From positions 1-5,263 of the forward strand of contig JAICRA010000128.1 in the NCBI GenBank assembly GCA_025937615.1: DNA of 5,263 bases, written 5' to 3'. The notes beneath the pieces are model-generated. The model searched no databases, was not told the DNA's origin, and saw nothing but the letters and a program-made list of their open reading frames with translations. A program made the translations under genes and the position numbers. Positions 4,024-5,263 of the stretch are shown here, in pieces. Each line of letters starts with the position of its first letter. Positions within the stretch are counted from its first letter, which is position 1. This DNA is from Thermomicrobiales bacterium (GTDB taxonomy: Bacteria; Chloroflexota; Chloroflexia; Thermomicrobiales; UBA6265).

Positions 4024-4794
4024 ATGGGTCGCATTGCGCTAACGGTCGGAGCTGGTTGCCTCGTTACCGTTACGCTCGCAGGGCAGCAGGCTGCTCCTGC
4101 TTTCGAGGTGGCGTCCGTGAAGCGCAACGTCTCCAACGCCCCTGGATCATCAGGCGGCGTTTCGCCTGGGGGGCTCGTCACCATCGTCAACATGCCCGTG
4201 CGGAACCTCCTCCGCAACCTCCTCGATCTCCAAGATGCCCAACTGATCGGTGGGCCAGACTGGCTCGCGTCCGAGAGGTATGACATTACGGCCAAGGGCA
4301 ATGAAGGCATGCGGCCCCAGCAAGTCATCGAGGCCGTGCTGAAGGATCGCTTCAAGTTGATGTATCACAAGGAAACTCGGGTGTTACCTGTCTACGCTAT
4401 GGTCAGAGAAAACCGCAACACGTTGGGTCCGAACCTGCGAGCGACGGTCGTGGACTGCGCTGATCGAACCGCCGCAGCGCGAGCTGGGCGTCCTGAGTGC
4501 GGCTTCAACAGGTCGCCGGTATCCCTCCGCGTAACGGGGATGGACCTTGCGAGCGTGGCGGCAGCACTCTCGCAGATCGCTGGAAGGATTGTTGTCGATA
4601 AAACCGAACTGCCCGGCCAATACGATCTCGAACTGAAATGGGCGGACTTTTCGACCGGCAGCACGGACCCGTTGGCTGATGGTGGTTCAGTGTTCACGGC
4701 CGTGCAGGAGCAGCTTGGCTTACGACTGCAGGCCGACCGAGCGCCAGTCGAAGTGACCGTGATCGATTCAGTGGAGCGGCCGACGCCTGATTGA
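4024..4794 (+). CDS. TIGR03435 family secreted protein, paralog 2 (256 aa)
   Basis: A complete TIGR03435 protein, plausibly exported. Residues 1-20 form a signal peptide (MGRIALTVGAGCLVTVTLAG, likely cut before QQ); Cys12 lies inside the hydrophobic core and does not form a good lipobox. Family landmarks: FEVASVKRN (27-35); NMPVRNLLRNLLDLQ (56-70); IGGPDWLASERYDITAK (75-91); VLKDRFKLMYHKETR (105-119) followed by PVYAMV; Cys145 and Cys159 in the variable loop (possible disulfide); VTGMDLASVAAALSQIAGR (170-188); VVDKTELPGQYDLELKW (190-206); and FTAVQEQLGLRL...VIDSVERPTPD (224-256). This copy keeps the D-K-T-x-L-x-G-x-Y-D block nearer the family pattern than paralog 1, which has DESNIAGVFD. The start is set by GGAGG 5 bases upstream, and a compact promoter precedes it. 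Paralog 3 follows 107 bases downstream in the same direction. It looks intact. The molecular function of the family is not known to me. Confidence 0.9.
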   Translation: MGRIALTVGAGCLVTVTLAGQQAAPAFEVASVKRNVSNAPGSSGGVSPGGLVTIVNMPVRNLLRNLLDLQDAQLIGGPDWLASERYDITAKGNEGMRPQQVIEAVLKDRFKLMYHKETRVLPVYAMVRENRNTLGPNLRATVVDCADRTAAARAGRPECGFNRSPVSLRVTGMDLASVAAALSQIAGRIVVDKTELPGQYDLELKWADFSTGSTDPLADGGSVFTAVQEQLGLRLQADRAPVEVTVIDSVERPTPD

Positions 4795-4809
4795 TCGGCC
4801 AGGCGGATC

Positions 4810-4831
4810 GTTCGCCGGATGAATGGCTCAC
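4810..4831 (+). repeat. 22-bp direct repeat, copy B (upstream of truncated paralog 3)
   Basis: The partner of 3959-3980 with one mismatch (T at 4824). It lies 16 bases after the stop of paralog 2 and 70 bases before the ATG of paralog 3. Similarity drops off on both sides, and neither the CGCTACAATCCG box nor a Shine-Dalgarno is preserved downstream, so this copy of the control region appears eroded or rearranged. Confidence 0.75.
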
Positions 4832-4901
4832 AGCAGGTCACGCTGCCAGGGTCGCCCCCTTTTGCTCCTAACCGTTGACGCACGCTGCGCGTCCAACCGT
4901 C

Positions 4902-5135
4902 ATGCTGTTGTCAACCACTCGCACTGTCGCGCTGGTCGTCCTAATCGGCATGACGCTCGCGGCCCAACAGCGCGACAGCCCGACCTTCGAAGTTGCGTCG
5001 GTGAGGCTGAACACCTCTGGTGAATCTGGCGGCTCCATCGACAGACAGGGCAATCAGATTGTCATCCGAAACCGGCCCCTCCGCGACATCATCCTCAACG
5101 CCTACCGCCTCCAGCGATTGACCCGCCCCGCGTGA
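4902..5135 (+). pseudogene. TIGR03435 family protein, paralog 3, truncated after 71 family residues
   Basis: The frame from the ATG at 4902 gives a signal peptide (MLLSTTRTVALVVLIGMTLA, cut near AAQ), then PTFEVASVRLN (27-37), a Gly/Ser-rich loop, and VIRNRPLRDIILNAYRLQ (54-71). This corresponds to roughly the first third of the intact paralogs, up to the helix before the G-x-P-x-W motif. Instead of that motif the protein ends RLTRPA and stops at 5135. The break falls near 5115, next to a perfect 14-bp tandem repeat, and DNA beyond it shows no TIGR03435 similarity in any frame I read. The start lacks a Shine-Dalgarno and the CGCTACAATCCG element seen upstream of the other two copies, although an in-frame TTG at 4875 is possible. 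A gene fragment left by deletion or insertion is the simplest view; a secreted 55-residue peptide is possible but unsupported. Confidence 0.82.
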
Positions 5136-5263
5136 CCCGCCCCGCGAATCTAGTACGGCGAAATAGTCACGAAGCGACCTGAGCCGGTCCACTGCCCGTT
5201 TGTAGTTGGCGGCGGTGTCTGCCGCTTCGGGTGCATGTCCACAGGCGTAGGCGATGCTGTCCA
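4941..5263 (-). CDS. Possible 3' end of a minus-strand gene entering from the right edge
   Basis: On the minus strand a frame is open from the window edge to TAG 4943-4941. Its outer part (down to about 5147) reads DSIAYACGHAPEAADTAANY and continues with KRAVDRLRSLRDYFAVLD, a plausible amphipathic helical segment. The part inside 4941-5146 is merely the reverse of paralog 3 and is unlikely to be native. If real, this is the C-terminal end of a gene fused by the same rearrangement that cut paralog 3. A competing minus-strand frame over the same bases ends GRFVTISPY at a TAG near 5151, and codon third positions do not separate the two clearly. No family is recognised. Confidence 0.22.
   Translation of the reverse strand, partial: DSIAYACGHAPEAADTAANYKRAVDRLRSLRDYFAVLDSRGGSRGAGQSLEAVGVEDDVAEGPVSDDNLIALSVDGAARFTRGVQPHRRNFEGRAVALLGRERHAD
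5119..5146. repeat. 14-bp perfect tandem repeat at the paralog 3 breakpoint
   Basis: TGACCCGCCCCGCG occurs at 5119-5132 and again at 5133-5146 with no spacer. The first copy begins about four bases after TIGR03435 similarity ends, and the second copy supplies the stop codon of the truncated gene (TGA 5133-5135). Such a duplication at a junction is what target-site duplication or replication slippage would leave. Confidence 0.8.

Noticed and set aside
4392..4883. Minus-strand open frame of 163 codons over paralog 2
   Set aside because: Antisense shadow; Ser/Arg-rich translation without motifs, while the plus strand is a complete TIGR03435 protein.

Overview
The window looks like soil Acidobacteriota DNA, possibly Vicinamibacteria-like. 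This is an inference from high GC, three copies of the soil-associated TIGR03435 secreted-protein family, an apparent DUF6804-type membrane protein, and a recurring CGCTACAATCCG core-promoter motif. It reads as an accessory region: small exported proteins, a locally expanding paralog family, and the wreckage of two unrelated site-specific recombinases. No tRNA, rRNA, CRISPR array or intact mobile element is visible.

Layout: (1) 1-203, minus strand, the N-terminal part of a small multi-pass membrane protein running off the left edge. (2) 315-764, plus, a lipoprotein of about 15 kDa diverging from it behind a recognisable -10 box; two stem-loops follow. (3) 847-1023, plus, a possible 58-aa charged protein. 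(4) 1072-1461, plus, a small secreted beta-rich protein with a clear ribosome binding site. (5) 1475-1870, minus, a serine recombinase pseudogene interrupted by an in-frame TGA and lacking its DNA-binding C-terminus, abutting the 3' end of the previous gene. (6) 1871-2234, about 360 bases without a convincing gene, holding an imperfect inverted repeat next to the recombinase start. (7) 2235-3008, minus, complete TIGR03435 paralog 1. (8) 3115-3450, minus, a tyrosine recombinase remnant with the centre of its catalytic domain deleted in frame. (9) 3480-3656, minus, a 58-aa acidic, probably helical protein with a textbook ribosome binding site. (10) 3657-4023, intergenic, with a Xer/dif-like palindrome and the promoter of (11) 4024-4794, plus, TIGR03435 paralog 2. 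(12) 4902-5135, plus, a truncated TIGR03435 paralog 3 ending at a 14-bp tandem repeat; beyond it the DNA is unrelated and may hold the end of a minus-strand gene.

How it fits together: no metabolic pathway is evident. The intact genes encode mainly exported products (lipoprotein, secreted beta protein, two TIGR03435 proteins), and three of them share a compact promoter with very short leaders. A 22-bp block upstream of paralogs 2 and 3 recurs at an 851-bp offset, suggesting that gene and upstream region were duplicated as a unit. The stretch from about 1475 to 3900 looks like the site of past integration events: both recombinases are broken, and paralog 1 and the 58-aa gene lie between or beside them as probable cargo. 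I see no convincing new functional system. The most interesting items are the dif-like palindrome, the precise in-frame core deletion of the integrase, and the promoter-linked TIGR03435 array.
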